In this document: positions 46,320 through 58,000 of the stretch, one piece after another | Numbering within the stretch: position 1 is the stretch's first letter | Layout: every line of letters starts with the position of its first letter | Assembly (NCBI RefSeq): GCF_018143015.1 | Contig: NC_054758.1 | Location: forward strand, 10,462,501 to 10,526,500 | DNA length: 64,000 nucleotides | From: Lytechinus variegatus | Taxonomy: Eukaryota; Echinodermata; Echinoidea; Temnopleuroida; Toxopneustidae | Reading direction: 5' to 3' | Made by a program: the position numbers and the translations under genes | The notes under the pieces: model-generated | What the model was told of the DNA's origin: nothing | Seen by the model: the letters and a program-made list of their open reading frames with translations, nothing else | Database searches by the model: none

Positions 46320-46433
46320 CTGTTAAGCAGGTAATTCCAGTATAGCCTGGAGCACAGTTACAAGTATGAGAGTTGATACCACCATCGCACGTTCCTCCAT
46401 TCACACAAGGGGAAGGATCACAATCGTCAATAT
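46320..46433 (-). pseudogene. EGF (calcium-binding type) exon 1 of 3, intact frame
   Basis: A 114-nt phase 1-1 exon between CATTGCAG and G|GTAACAG. It reads [20 protein letters not shown] followed by [20 protein letters not shown], with all six cysteines and the D-I-D-D-C calcium-binding start. This is a textbook EGF_CA exon. It is listed as part of a pseudogene because its neighbours are damaged and it leads into a truncated copy of a terminal exon; on its own it could still be functional. Confidence 0.7.
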
Positions 46434-46559
46434 CTGCAATGATATCAATAACATTGATTGAATAGGAAAATGTTAGCTTTATATTCATTTTATTGCTCAT
46501 AAATAAGTGATTAAGTCTGTCACCCGTTAAAGCTATATGGTAGTAGATGCAGTAAAACA

Positions 46560-47843
46560 CTAATTTCGAGAGAAAGTCTGTAAAACCAAGGTTACGTATG
46601 ACTATATCATCGTGGATGTAGATCTGGTACAGTTACATAAACTGAACTTTGTGAAATCATAAAATCTCAGCTGAAATACGATCACACTAAAGATCGCCAA
46701 CACAGATAGGCACACGTGGGACAGTGCATTATTATTGGTGGAATAAATACCCGACGGAAGTGACGGAATCCGCGCTTGTTTTGCTTTTTTATCAGCAATT
46801 ACACAATTTCTTCCAGAATCCTTTGGAACATATTTTTTATTCATACAAACAGACACTTGGGTGGTCATTTTATTAGATTCTGTAAAAAGTCATTTTAAGA
46901 TCGTTACCAGAATTTATCTTAAAGCAGGTCATTCCAGTGTATACCATCATCGCAAGTTCCGTCATTTACACAAGGGATATGAATAAATTCATTTAGAAAA
47001 AAAGAAATATTTGGATTGATAAAAAAAAATAAAAGAAGCATGACGCTGAAAATTTCTTCGAAATCAGATATAAAACAAAAAATTTATAACATTTTAAAGA
47101 TGCTCTTATTTTTCACAAAACAGTTAAATGCAAAACATATGAATGAGAGTTGATGACGACCCTCACTCATTTCTTTTGATTTGATTTTTTTTAATTAGAC
47201 ATTCCACTTGTTCAGTGATGAATAAAACTTTGATTCACATAGTTATGAAGAAAAGAATAGAAAAAATCAGATTTCCTATAATGAAAAACAATAGAAATAT
47301 TGAGTGGATAATGTCACTAGTCTTCTCATATGCATGCCGACTAGGATTCAAACTTAAATTTACATTTCAAACTGTTTCGTGAAATTATGTGAAAAATTAA
47401 AAAGTAATTACCTTAGTTCATTTCCGATTTTGATGTATTTTTATTGTCATGCTTCTGAGATTTGTTTTCTTTTTATTCAAGTCAAGTTTTTGCTGGGTGA
47501 AACTGTATTTTAATGTGTTTTTTTTTGCAGAGAATATAAGAGATAGCTAGCTTTTCGTTTCTTCCATTTGTCATTAATATGTAACAATAGGATTATGTAT
47601 TACCTATTCAGCAGTTTATTTCAGTATATCAACAACAGGAAAATTGACAAAAAAATATATATACAGTAGTAACAACAAAAACTCTAGTGGGGGCTAATGT
47701 CGGGGCAAAAAAAAGAAATATGGGAAAGAAAGAAAGAAAAAAGGGAGGAGAAAAAAGAAGAGGGAAAAGTAAGAGAGGGAAGACGGGAAGTAAAGTAAGG
47801 TTAGGTGATGACTTTCAAGATTAAAAAAAAAATCTTTCAGGTA
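46560..47843. other. Spacer, no gene recognised
   Basis: Apart from the EGF remnant at 46922-46980, this is AT-rich DNA. A GAAAGAAAGAAA-type purine tract lies at about 47710-47800. No SINE boxes, inverted ends or coding exons were recognised. Confidence 0.4.
46922..46980 (-). pseudogene. Remnant of a fourth EGF exon
   Basis: On the minus strand ATCCCTTGTGTAAATGACGG, AACTTGCGATGATGGTATAC and TGGAATGACCTGCTTT match the beginning and end of the EGF exons above. An internal deletion has removed the middle cysteines. Confidence 0.6.
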
Positions 47844-48674
47844 ACTATATGAAGAGCTCACTTGCAAAAGGGGTTAGGTCCATTTTTCATCAAATTTGAT
47901 TTTTATGTCTTAATGTATAGATATTTAAGAGCTCTTCAAGATGATACCAAAGAAAAGTTGAAATTCCTGTTACAAAGTGAACTAAAATGGCAAAGAAAAA
48001 TCACTCCTTTTTCAAAAGGAGTTAGGTTCATTTCAGTTTAGTTGCAAAAGGGACTTGGTCCACACAGAATTGTTTGGAAAAGAATATCTAAAAAACATAT
48101 GAAGACAGGTAGATTTCTCTTTTACCAAATTTTATGTTCTTATGGTAGGGCATCATAAAAATTCAGTTTCGCATAAGAATATTGCAATATGGGAGAATAA
48201 AACAAAATGATCTTCCTGGAGTGAACCTAACCCCTTTTGCAACTAAACTCTCCTGAAGAACTCATTTGTCAATAGGGGCTAGGTCCATTTTCATGAATTG
48301 TATTGCTTTCTGTCTCTAAAGCTCTCAATCTTTAGTCACTCTGATGATACCAGAGACAATTTGAAATTCAAATGAAAACGTGAATGAATGTGGCAAAGAA
48401 AAATCACTTTTTTAATCAAAGAGATTGGATTCATTTCAGTTTACTCGCAAAAGGGGTTAGGTCCACAATGATATATTTTTTAATATATAGAAAAAATAGA
48501 AGACAGGTAGATTTCTTTTATACCCAATTTTATGTTTACGTGATAGGGTAGTACATCATGACAATTTAGTTTCGCATAGGGATATTGCAATAAGTGTGAA
48601 TAAAAAACATGGTTTTTCTCGGAATGGTCCAAAGTGGACATAACCCCTTTTGCAACCAAACTCTTCATATACAT
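47844..48674. mobile_element. Inverted-ended element with repeated 'TTGCAAAAGGGGTTAGGTCCA'
   Basis: The ends are inverted: TATATGAAGAGCTCACTTGC at the left and ACCAAACTCTTCATATACAT at the right, adjoining CAAAAGGGGTTAGGTCCA and its inverse ATAACCCCTTTTGCAAC. The interior consists of two related halves (about 47850-48250 and 48255-48670). The 'AAAAGGGGTTAGGTCCA' phrase recurs at least five times, some inverted. No ORF. Confidence 0.6.
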
Positions 48675-48679
48675 ATATA

Positions 48680-50060
48680 ATTTTCGCTCGAGCTTCGCGC
48701 TATCATTGTCTGTTCAAAGATGTACATATTCTCCTGCTCATTAGGATAAAAATTAATTTGAAAATATCCAGTTTTTAAGTCAAGTTACAAACGTGTTTCA
48801 TATTGGACTTCGGACTTTCGTCATTTTTTATCGAAATTGATTTGAAAAGTAAATTGTAAAATGTCTCGTTTTATGGTCTTGAATACCATTTTTTTAGCTC
48901 GCGAACGCTGTCGCATTGTTTTCATTTTTTGAAGTACCTTTCCTCTTTTCAGGTCAAATTTAAAAACTTTATTAGATGGAAGTCTTCTAGCTAGCGCTGT
49001 GCGCATGCTTTTTGATTAGTGAGACATGTAGGCCTATACTTCTATACGAATTCTAACAAACTAATTTTGTCACGACAGTTTATAAAAAAAAATCGGCTCG
49101 CGCTTCGCACTCGGTTTATTATGAATAATTAAACCCATGCATCCTGTTCATTATTTCAAAAGTGCCTAAAATTTCACATTTTCCGACCTGAATATAATAA
49201 ATTTTAGGCATTATGAGGCACATGTTCTTTTTCATGGATTTCTATGAATAGCCCTTAATTTGTCCCTTTTCAGATCGAATTCTAAAAAAATGGTCGCGCT
49301 TCGCGCTCGGATAAGATAATTAGGAAGATTCCAATCCTTTTGATGGTAGCTAAATGTGTTTGAAATTACAGTTTGTAGGTCTAAATCTACACACAAAAAA
49401 GCTCGCCCTTCGCGCTCACATTGTTTAAGAAACACAGCTTGTTCTTAATCTATTTAAAATGTGCTTGAATGTCCAGTTTCAACTCAGAATATCAACAAAT
49501 TTCAGATAACACTTCGCGCTCCCATATAGAAACCTATTCTCTTTATGATTAAATAATGAATAGAGTGTTCCGTTTGTAGTTCTAAATCTGACGAATCTTA
49601 GGTTCGCGCTTCACTTCAAATGTTAGTTACCTATCCTATTCATATTTACAAAAAAATTATGAAGAATGTCCACTTTTTGGGTCGGAATGTCAGAATTTTT
49701 CAGCCGGCGCTTCGCACTCGTATAGTTAATTTAGGAAACAATCTATCCTATTCATGATCACGAAATATGAAGACAGTGTTCCGTTTGTCGATCAAAATCT
49801 TTAGAAAAAAAGATTCAGGTCACGCTTCGCAATCGAACCAATTGCTAGTTACTATACCTATCCAGTTCATGTGTAGAAAAAGTGCTTAAAATGTCCTGTT
49901 TTCGGTTCAAATATCTAAAATTTCAGCTTACACTTCGCGCTCGCATTTAGTTGAGATATGTATTGTCTTCATGACACTGCCAAACACTCTTTAATATGGT
50001 CCTTTTTCATGCCATTTTCTTTAAAATTCAGCTCGCGCTTCGCGTTCGCTTGATTTAATA
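48680..50060. repeat. Tandem array of 'GCTCGCGCTTCGCGCTC' units
   Basis: Cores occur at about 48690, 48895, 48990, 49095, 49290, 49400, 49510, 49605, 49705, 49820, 49925 and 50033, spaced mostly 95-200 bp. Spacers contain recurring TATCCTGTTCATG, AAAATGTCC and TTTTAGGTC phrases. The GC-rich cores contrast with AT-rich spacers. The same family forms the loop of the 7826-10335 palindrome. Confidence 0.65.
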
Positions 50061-50069
50061 GGGGATTTT

Positions 50070-50660
50070 TAGATACATTTATTGTAAGGTTACGTGCGAA
50101 GTGAGGTCAGGTTTGAGGGACGTGTTTGTAAATATACTCATGGCCGTCATCATGGTCATGGAATTAAATTTTCTGCAAGATAATCTAGACCCAATTCCAC
50201 AGTGACTTTTTAGATTGTCGGTAATAATTCGAGCGAGGGCTTGTATTTTATTTTATTTAGGCCTATTTATTTGAGCATGCGCAGTTCCCCCTATATATGT
50301 ATACCCAAAAGTATACGGAACTAGTGAAGAAAATTATATGGAGCTATTTGCAGCGATGCGTTTTCCTATTGAAATTATACTTTGCCACATGATCATGAAT
50401 TGACCCATCGTTTACAATGTTTCTTTGTGAATTTTAAAAAAAAATTGTACTGTGTGCAACGTTCCACTTGATACATGCAACACTATGAATAAGAATTTCT
50501 TGAAAGTGTAAAGTTTCAATATTTACACTGGATGATGTACTTTCTCGAGGTAATGTTTTAAGTCGAGGGTTACCTGATACCGCTTTCAGTGACTCGCTGG
50601 TCCAGACCAGCTCCGGGCTAAGTCGTAAAATTTTTAATTTATGAATGAATGCCGCGGGCA
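50070..50660. other. Spacer, no gene recognised
   Basis: AT-rich. GAGCGAGGGCTTGTATTTTA near 50230 resembles part of the hairpin arm at 43093-43312. Nothing coding was recognised. Confidence 0.35.
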
Positions 50661-51021
50661 GCCCTTTCATAAACCCATCTTCCAATTATCGGATAATTCA
50701 ATAAAAATGACATTCACAAACTCCGAAAATAATCCGCACTTTTTTTTACGAGCGCCCGACCTGAAAAAGGCGGATAATTGTCATGGCAACTGCACTACAC
50801 CCCCTCCGATGGGGTTGTGTTGAAAAAGGGTGACCTTGTGACCGCACCATGGCAATTATCCGCATTACTTTGGAAATGCGTTCATGAAGTCAAAGTCTGG
50901 TCCCGATGCTGCTATTATGCGGATAATTGCAGCATCAAAATAATGCGGATAACTCTGGTCCTGCTCCGATTTTACGACCGAATTATGCGGATATCCGCTT
51001 AATTGGGTTTATGAAAGGGGT
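50661..51021. mobile_element. MITE with CCCTTTCATAAACCCA inverted ends
   Basis: GCCCTTTCATAAACCCA at 50661 is inverted as TGGGTTTATGAAAGGGG at 51004-51020. The interior has several GCGGATAATTG and AATTATCCGCA motifs. No ORF. A target duplication was not determined. Confidence 0.7.
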
Positions 51022-51024
51022 ATT

Positions 51025-51785
51025 AAATAGCTCGCGCCAGGCCGGTGCTATTTTGACGCTGATATACATTAGCAGCGCCGAACCAGTGCCACCATTATTA
51101 TTTGAATGGGTGATCGTAAAAGCTCTGCTATTTTTTTCAAGTCAATTCTTTATTTCATTTCCATTCAAAACATAATACAAAGTAATATAAATTAATACAA
51201 TCAAGTACAATTTTACAGAAGGGTATTCTTACTTCGTAAAACAAAAAAGTAAAATATAGAGCATGAATAGAAATGAAGGGGTCCACCGAAAAGCAAAGCT
51301 TGTTAAGTGTGGATCCCCCTTGGAAATGAGGAAAATATAGTCAACTTACTCTTATATGCGTACATGTATAAATTACAGGAACGCAAAAAGAGTAGGAACA
51401 AAAAAATATTGATGCATATTGATTGATTACTGAACAAATGCAAAGCTTTCCACACAAAGAGGTCTTCGTTGCAAAGGATATGTTGCGCAAGACAGAGGGG
51501 AGAAACAGAAAGAGAGAGGGAATGACAAGACATACATGTAGATGACAAGACAAAACAAGAGACAGGACAGTACAAGACAAGATAATAACTATTTTTTTAA
51601 GAAAGGAGGAAAACTAAGAATGGGAAAGGGCTGACCACGAACCAGCTTGATCTTGTGAAATAACAAAAGATATAACTGGACAATATCAGATGAAAAAAGA
51701 TAAAATAATAAAAGTGAAAATTGTAAGGATTATAATCAAGATAGTGAAGTGTTTATTCCGTTGCGAAGAATTATAGGAATTAAGC
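51025..51785. other. Spacer, no gene recognised
   Basis: AT-rich, with an acidic/purine AGAGAGAGGG stretch near 51510 and ACAAGACA repeats near 51530-51580. Nothing coding was recognised. Confidence 0.35.
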
Positions 51786-51786
51786 A

Positions 51787-52587
51787 GGGGGGTGTTTCAC
51801 AAAGATTTAAGCATGACTTAAGTCGCACTTAAATGCCGACGCGTACATGATATGCAACGCGCGATCTTATTGATAGATACGCATTAATGCACGTCCTCAT
51901 GACACGATCTGACCAGTGCGGTCAAGCCTTTCATACCATACGCAAGTCAGTATTTAAAGGAGAATGAAACCTTTGGAACAAGATAGCCTATGTGAAAACA
52001 GAAAAATCAAAGAAACAGATCAACGAAAGTTTGAGAAAAATCGGACAAATAATGAGAAAGTTATGAGCATTTGAATATTGCGATCACTAATGCTATGGAG
52101 ATAGCGAATTGGCAATGCGACAAAGATGTGTGATGTCACTTGTGAACAACTCTCCCCATTACTTTAGTATATATTTCACTAGAATTGCCTCTTTTATCAC
52201 ATCTATCCATAAATCATGTGTTCTGTCAACATGAGGGCATGTAATACATATTTTTTAAGAATACATCATGGATAAAGAGTTTGTATCATCATAACAAACA
52301 GCAAAAAGAGACATTTTGAGGGTATTTTATAGTCCACCAAAGGGAAAGTTGTTCATCAGTGACATCACACATCCTTGTCGCATTGCCAATGTGAGGATCT
52401 CCATAGCATTAGTGATTGCAATATTCAAATGCTCATAACTTTCTCACTATTTGTCCGATTTTTCTCAAACTTTCTTTATTCTTATTCTTTGATTTTTCTG
52501 TTCTTATACAAGCCTATTTGTTCCAAAGGTTTAATTCCCCTTTAAGTGCGACTCTAAGTCATACTTAAATCTTTGTGAAACACCCCA
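51787..52587. mobile_element. Fold-back MITE (GGGTGTTTCACAAAGATTTAAG) containing a nested TTAA MITE
   Basis: GGGTGTTTCACAAAGATTTA, GCATGACTTAAGTCGCACTT at the left are inverted at the right as AAGTGCGACTCTAAGTCATA, CTTAAATCTTTGTGAAACAC. Removing the inserted 51958-52541 element leaves a host element of about 210 bp. Confidence 0.75.
51954..52545. mobile_element. TTAA MITE family B, second copy, nested
   Basis: The element is 51958-52541, flanked by TTAA (51954-51957 and 52542-52545). The ends AGGAGAATGAAACCTTTGGA and CCAAAGGTTTAATTCCCCT are inverted. Size and interior match 27379-27964 (AGAAAGTTATGAGCATTTGA, TGTGATGTCACTTGTGAACA). Confidence 0.85.
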
Positions 52588-52719
52588 CAGGATAAGTTTG
52601 AGTTTACGTTTGAATGTAGATACTGAACGATTGTGGGGCGGACTATTTTAGTGCGAGCCTGGAGCAGACCAAAAACTAACGAGTTACTAAAAAGAGCAAC
52701 TTTCAGACATGACCTTTCC

Positions 52720-53040
52720 CTTTTTCAATAAAATAACAATTATATTTGCTTATATAGCGATAAGCACGCAATACTTGATACATGTATCAGAAGTCTTTAA
52801 GCGCTCTACATTAATGTAGCATAATTCCCCTGGCCTAATTAGCCGAGTAGCTGTTACACGCACTGCGTTTTACGAAATAAATTCAGTCCCGGTACCCTTT
52901 TACCTCACCTGGGTTGGGTGAGGCACAATGTTGGGTGAATTTCTCGCTGAAGGATGACACGTACTGACTTCGAATCGAACCCACGTCCTTTAGATTGAAA
53001 GACGATATTCATAACCACTAGACCACCGTCGGTGGAAGGC
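52720..53040 (-). repeat. tRNA-derived SINE, minus strand
   Basis: On the minus strand GACGGTGGTCTAGTGGTTAT and GTGGGTTCGATTCGAAG are box A and B. The body carries CACCCAACCCAGGTGAGGTA and GGGTACCGGGACTGAATT, then GCGCTTAAAGACTTC and an AT-rich tail. It has the same general plan as the SINE at 18030 but is more diverged. Confidence 0.7.
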
Positions 53041-53689
53041 ACTAAAAAATTATTGATGCCAGACACCAAATACGTCTGAACATGAGGACATTTGAATAAC
53101 ATTATGAATATTCATACTTTTTTCAGTGATATAAAAAGCCATATTCAGGTCCGCGGCCAATGGCAATCATCTGCTCATGGGCAAATGGTAATTACGATGA
53201 TTATTAGTTAAAACTCTGTTACACCTTATCAGACTAATGATGAAACTGGAAGCATTCATAAAAAAGAACAATGATAAGGATTTATTTTTTTTAATCGCTG
53301 AACCTAAGTTTATTAAGGGCATATAACAAATGCATAAGCATGTATACCTAATACGAGGACAATGAAGATGACTTTAAAACAAACAGTGTATTAACATGAT
53401 TAAGAAACCTTAGAGCGTTTTACACATTTTATTATCAACTTTAAAGCTAATAAAGAAATCGAAAACATTCATCAAAAACAAGAATACTTAGAATTTCTCC
53501 TACAACCACTAAACCTAAATTTAAAAGGGCCTGAAATCAATGCATAACTATGTTTACTGAATTATGAGGACAATGGAAATACGAAAAAACAGTGAATTTA
53601 GAACCTTAAAACTATTTTACATCTTATCAACTTTATGACGAATATATTGAAAGCATTCATCAAAAAGAACAATAGTATTTTTTTCTAAA

Positions 53690-53875
53690 ACTAAATTCAT
53701 GGTAAATTGCCAATTTGTCTACTGCCAACTCGCCCACTCACCACATGGTCTACTTTCATTTCGTCTAATGCCACTCCCTCCATCAACATTTCTTCTAACA
53801 ACAATTGGGTCCAATCAGCTTTTCGTCTAATCACCACTTCGTCAATGACTATTTCACACTGCAATTGTATGCATT
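53690..53875. repeat. Half-array of ~18-bp 'TTTCGTCT/GGTCCA' phrases
   Basis: It repeats CCACATGGTCTACTTTCATT, TCGTCTAATGCCACT, CAATTGGGTCCAATC and CACTTCGTCAATG. It lies where the right arm mirrors 42480-42660, but lacks the other half of the inverted array seen in the left arm. Confidence 0.6.
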
Positions 53876-53879
53876 TATC

Positions 53880-54852
53880 AAAGAGAACAATAGAGACTTT
53901 GTCTAAATCCATGCAATTAACATAAATTTATCAAGGGCATGAAGCAAATGCATAACCATGCATGTTGACAATGAATATAAACGCTCATGTTTTGACCGTT
54001 ATCTACTTTTAAGAAGAGTAACTTACTCAAAAACGTTCATAAAAAGAACAATTATAATGAAGAATAATTAAATACAAAATGTTCCTAAAAAGAACTTTAA
54101 TACAAAATCATTCTAAAGCCACTCCATCTAAATTCATCAAGTGCATAAAACAAATGCATAACAGTGCAGACTAAATGATTATGAGGACAGTGAAAATCCT
54201 GAAAAAAACATAGAAAGGTATCGACTATTGTAACCCAATTCATTTATAAAACAAAGGACAAGAAACGACTCGTTTAAAACCGCTAAACCCAATTTTAATT
54301 GATAACACACAAAAATATTCAAGACGATGTAATGACTACACGTCATCAAAAAATACAAAATGAAGTTTAAAACAATTCCTGATAACGACTGCGAGACACA
54401 AAATACTATGTAAATTATATGCAATGTTCTAAAAATTTAGAATCTCAAACTTATGGAAAGTAATCACAATGTAAAATGAACAGGAATTACACAAGTCTTG
54501 TGTCATTCTTAGAATGTATTTTAAACCTATTTAGATTAAATATAGTAAAATTGTTAATAACATGAAGACTATGAAGATTATTTAATGTGTGATTTTCCAA
54601 CCTCATTAATGATGAGGCAAGTTAATAAAGAGGGAAAAAAATCATGGGAGTATGATGGGATGCTAGAAATGATGTATATTCACACATTCAATGTTTTCAT
54701 AAAAATTCAGTATGCCTGTTTTGTTTTCAAAGGACATTGAGTAAATTTCCTAAAGAAAAATTGATGACATTGATGGATTTCCATATACTTGATATTAATC
54801 GGATCAATCGTAAAGCTCTGTAAGACGGGGCCTATATCCTATTTATCCGCAT
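53880..54852. other. Downstream of apextrin-like gene 2, arm sequence
   Basis: AT-rich DNA mirroring parts of 39540-42240, for example GGATCAATCGTAAAG and GTAAGACGGGGCC just below the stop codon. No gene was recognised. The stretch from stop codon to inner boundary is about 1.6 kb here versus 3.6 kb in the left arm. Confidence 0.5.
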
Positions 54853-55002
54853 TTAATTGTAGTAGTAGCAGAAGTGAAGCACAACGTTATGATTGCCTCC
54901 TTGCAAGCCTTCATAGGGATGTGTTGCCGTCTGACTATCGCGATTATTATCATCCTCGTTATCCCAGCGGAAATATTCCTGGGAGACCGACATCCCATTA
55001 AC
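54853..55002 (-). CDS. Apextrin-like gene 2, exon 9: end of ApeC and stop
   Basis: The acceptor TTTGCATTTCAAG is identical to gene 1. It encodes VNGMSVSQEYFRWDNEDDNN through LHFCYYYN. Eleven of 49 residues differ from gene 1, against only two synonymous codon differences plus the stop (TAA versus TAG). Confidence 0.85.
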   Translation of the reverse strand, partial: VNGMSVSQEYFRWDNEDDNNRDSQTATHPYEGLQGGNHNVVLHFCYYYN

Positions 55003-58000
55003 CTTGAAATGCAAAGAAAAAAGACGGAACATCATTATAAAGTAATTAAGGTCTACTAAACATTGTTATTTGATATTGTTTGGGGTTGTTTTTTAAAAGT
55101 TGTTGCAATGTCAAACATCCATTGGAAGTTTTGCTGTAGTAGGCCAACGACTTTCTGCTACTGCCTCAACATCATTGCTTTATGTATTTTGTTGATCTGC
55201 ATGACTTTTTAAATTTCCCATTGTACAAAGTTGTCATTGAGGTATTGTATACAAGTTATTAAGATTTGAAATATTTGAGTTTAAGTTTGAATATCGGGGA
55301 AAAGGAAATGATTGAGTGAGAGGAGTTTTTTTTCACAAGTTATCTTAAACTTTCTATAGTTATATTTTTATTTCTGGAGCGATGTGGTCGATGCATCAGT
55401 CTTCGGGCTTTGAAAGGGTCTTGGGTTCGAATCACAGCAATGACGTAATTTCCTTCGGCAAGATATGGATCCAGATCATGCTACACTCGACCCAGGCGAT
55501 GTAAATGGATGCCTGAAAGAAAAGCATTCCTTGATGAAATGCTTGTGCGCTGTTAACGGCCAAGACTTGCCCCCTCCCACGATATGACGCTTTGTGGACT
55601 TCCTGCTAGCAATAATGCTATTGGTGCATATTAAATTTTGGAGGACGTTTTGTCTAGAACAAACTCCTCTCCTTTTTTTCTTGCCAAGAGCAGAGCAGAG
55701 TCATGCAAGTCATGCACATACTTCTGATAAACAATGGTGAGGATGGGGGATATTATATGTTGTCACCCCCCCCCCTCCCCTCTCCTTCTGTTCTCTCGTT
55801 TATTGGCATTCATGACTTACCGATTGGCAGGTTGAATAGAGGGGGAATAGCATGAAATTGTCATCAGTTGGAAGAAAGATGGGATGGTGGGTATAACCAT
55901 CGGTTCGGCAACAGAAGTACATCCTTGTATTGCTACCATAGTCCCCATCCGGGAGTACCCCCGAAACGCTGTTACGATTGTTATCATCCTCATCATCCCA
56001 GTAGATGTTACCCTCTGTGAATCCTGTTTTTGAAAGGATCGAGAAAAAAACACACACAAACGAACCGGTTAATAAATGTGAATTGGCGATTTGATCCACA
56101 TTGATACGATGCCATGGTGTAACGGTTCTGACTCTCGCCTTGTAATCAGAGGGTCATGTGTTTGAATCCCATCATGGCAAGTCGTCATTTGGCAAGGCGT
56201 CAATCCACACTTTGCTACTGTCACCTAAGTGTTTATTGGGTACCGTTAGGAATAAACCGGCACTGTGGTTGGCTTAGCAAGCGTGTGCCTAACAGGCTGC
56301 TAAACAGCTATGAATGCAGTGACCGGGTAACAATAATTGTGAAGCGCTTTGAGCAGTCGTATATTGATAGAGCAATATATAAAAAAAAATATATTATTTT
56401 CATTATTCAAGACAGTTTTATTTCTTCCTCTCATCTATGGAATGTCTTGTCTTGGTCACAACTCGTCTCGCGCCTCAAAACCGCGTGATCTGCGGCGAGA
56501 TTTGTATAGAGAATCCTCGCATGCACGGATGTGTTCGGCCTTCCTTGACATTCAAGAAATGACCTGCAGAACACACTGAAGACCTAACTCATATCATAAA
56601 TTTAAGATAAGGATGACAAACTGAGAAGAAAGGTATGACGGAAATACGACGGCATATCAAAAATAATACGTCATAATAGGGATTACTCTGCCAGACTACA
56701 CATTAATGTTCATAACAAGTGGAAGGCCTCTGACAGTCTCGCCTTCATCACGTAATGAATATAGCAACAGAGATGACTAAATAATTATTCACAAAAACAC
56801 AAGTGATCCACAGTCTATTGACCGTGAATGACCTATGACCTCGATCGTGTGACCTGAAACTCTTGTAAAATAATCAGTGATACCTGATTACCCCCATGTC
56901 CAAGTTTATTTATTTCAAAGTTATATCTTTCCAAAAATTTAGCCCTTGGTTAAGATTTCAATGTTGTTCATTGCTCATCCATGACATTTGATCTGAATCA
57001 CGTGACTTGAAACTCACGCATCACGATCCGTGATACTTGATTACCCTCCTGTCCATGTTTCACAATCTAGGTCCATATACTTTTTAAGCTACCATGAAAT
57101 TACAACAAAAAAAATCTTGGTAAAGATTCCAATGTTGATACTGAAAACATGATCAAACTTCATTGTCTCTAAATGATCTTAGACCTTGGTTATGATCTAA
57201 ATCTCATCCAAGATGATAAGTGATATACTCGATTAAACTTTTGTCCAAGTCTCAAAACTACATGTAGGTCTATATGATAGGATGAAATGTCAAAAACTTA
57301 ATATTGGTTAAATATTTTATTGTTGACGCCACCGCCGCCGTCTGAAAAAGAGGAGTATATGGTCCCTCTCTGCTCTGCAAATGAGACAAAAACGGAATTT
57401 GCACGGATTTGATCAACTCGCCATAGTGGCGTAATGAGGAAAACCATTGCGCTTGTGATGCAGTAAAGTGAGTATACTATGTATGGGCATGAAATTCATT
57501 TGGAAAAAAATTCTCTATTGGATTTGGACGAGTCCAAGATTTCCAGCCTTATTCAAAGTCTTCAATAGCATATTTTGTACTGAGAGAAGAAAATGACAAA
57601 AAATGCTAAGAAAAAGGGTTTGCTCTCTGAACAAACTCCCCCTAACAAATAGTGATTAATTCAGTAATTGATTAGTCATTACAATCGAAATTAAAATCAA
57701 AATAAAGAAGAGGAATAAACAGAAAAATCTAAATCTAAAATATACAACAGAAAGAAATATGATTAAAAGTTATAAAGATGAAAATTAACAACTAAAAGTA
57801 AAATAATATTAATGAGTAAAAAAACTTTTTTTTAAATCACAAATGAAAATTTAGAATAAAAAAAAACTGAAGTTTAGAATTCTCAGCCCCTTCCATAAAA
57901 ACTAAAATAAACAGACTTTTACGTACCTGATGGACAAGAGCCCTTCTTGTAAATACAGTAGCTGCCCGCTGGCCATGCCCATCCTAAACCAGATGGAGCA

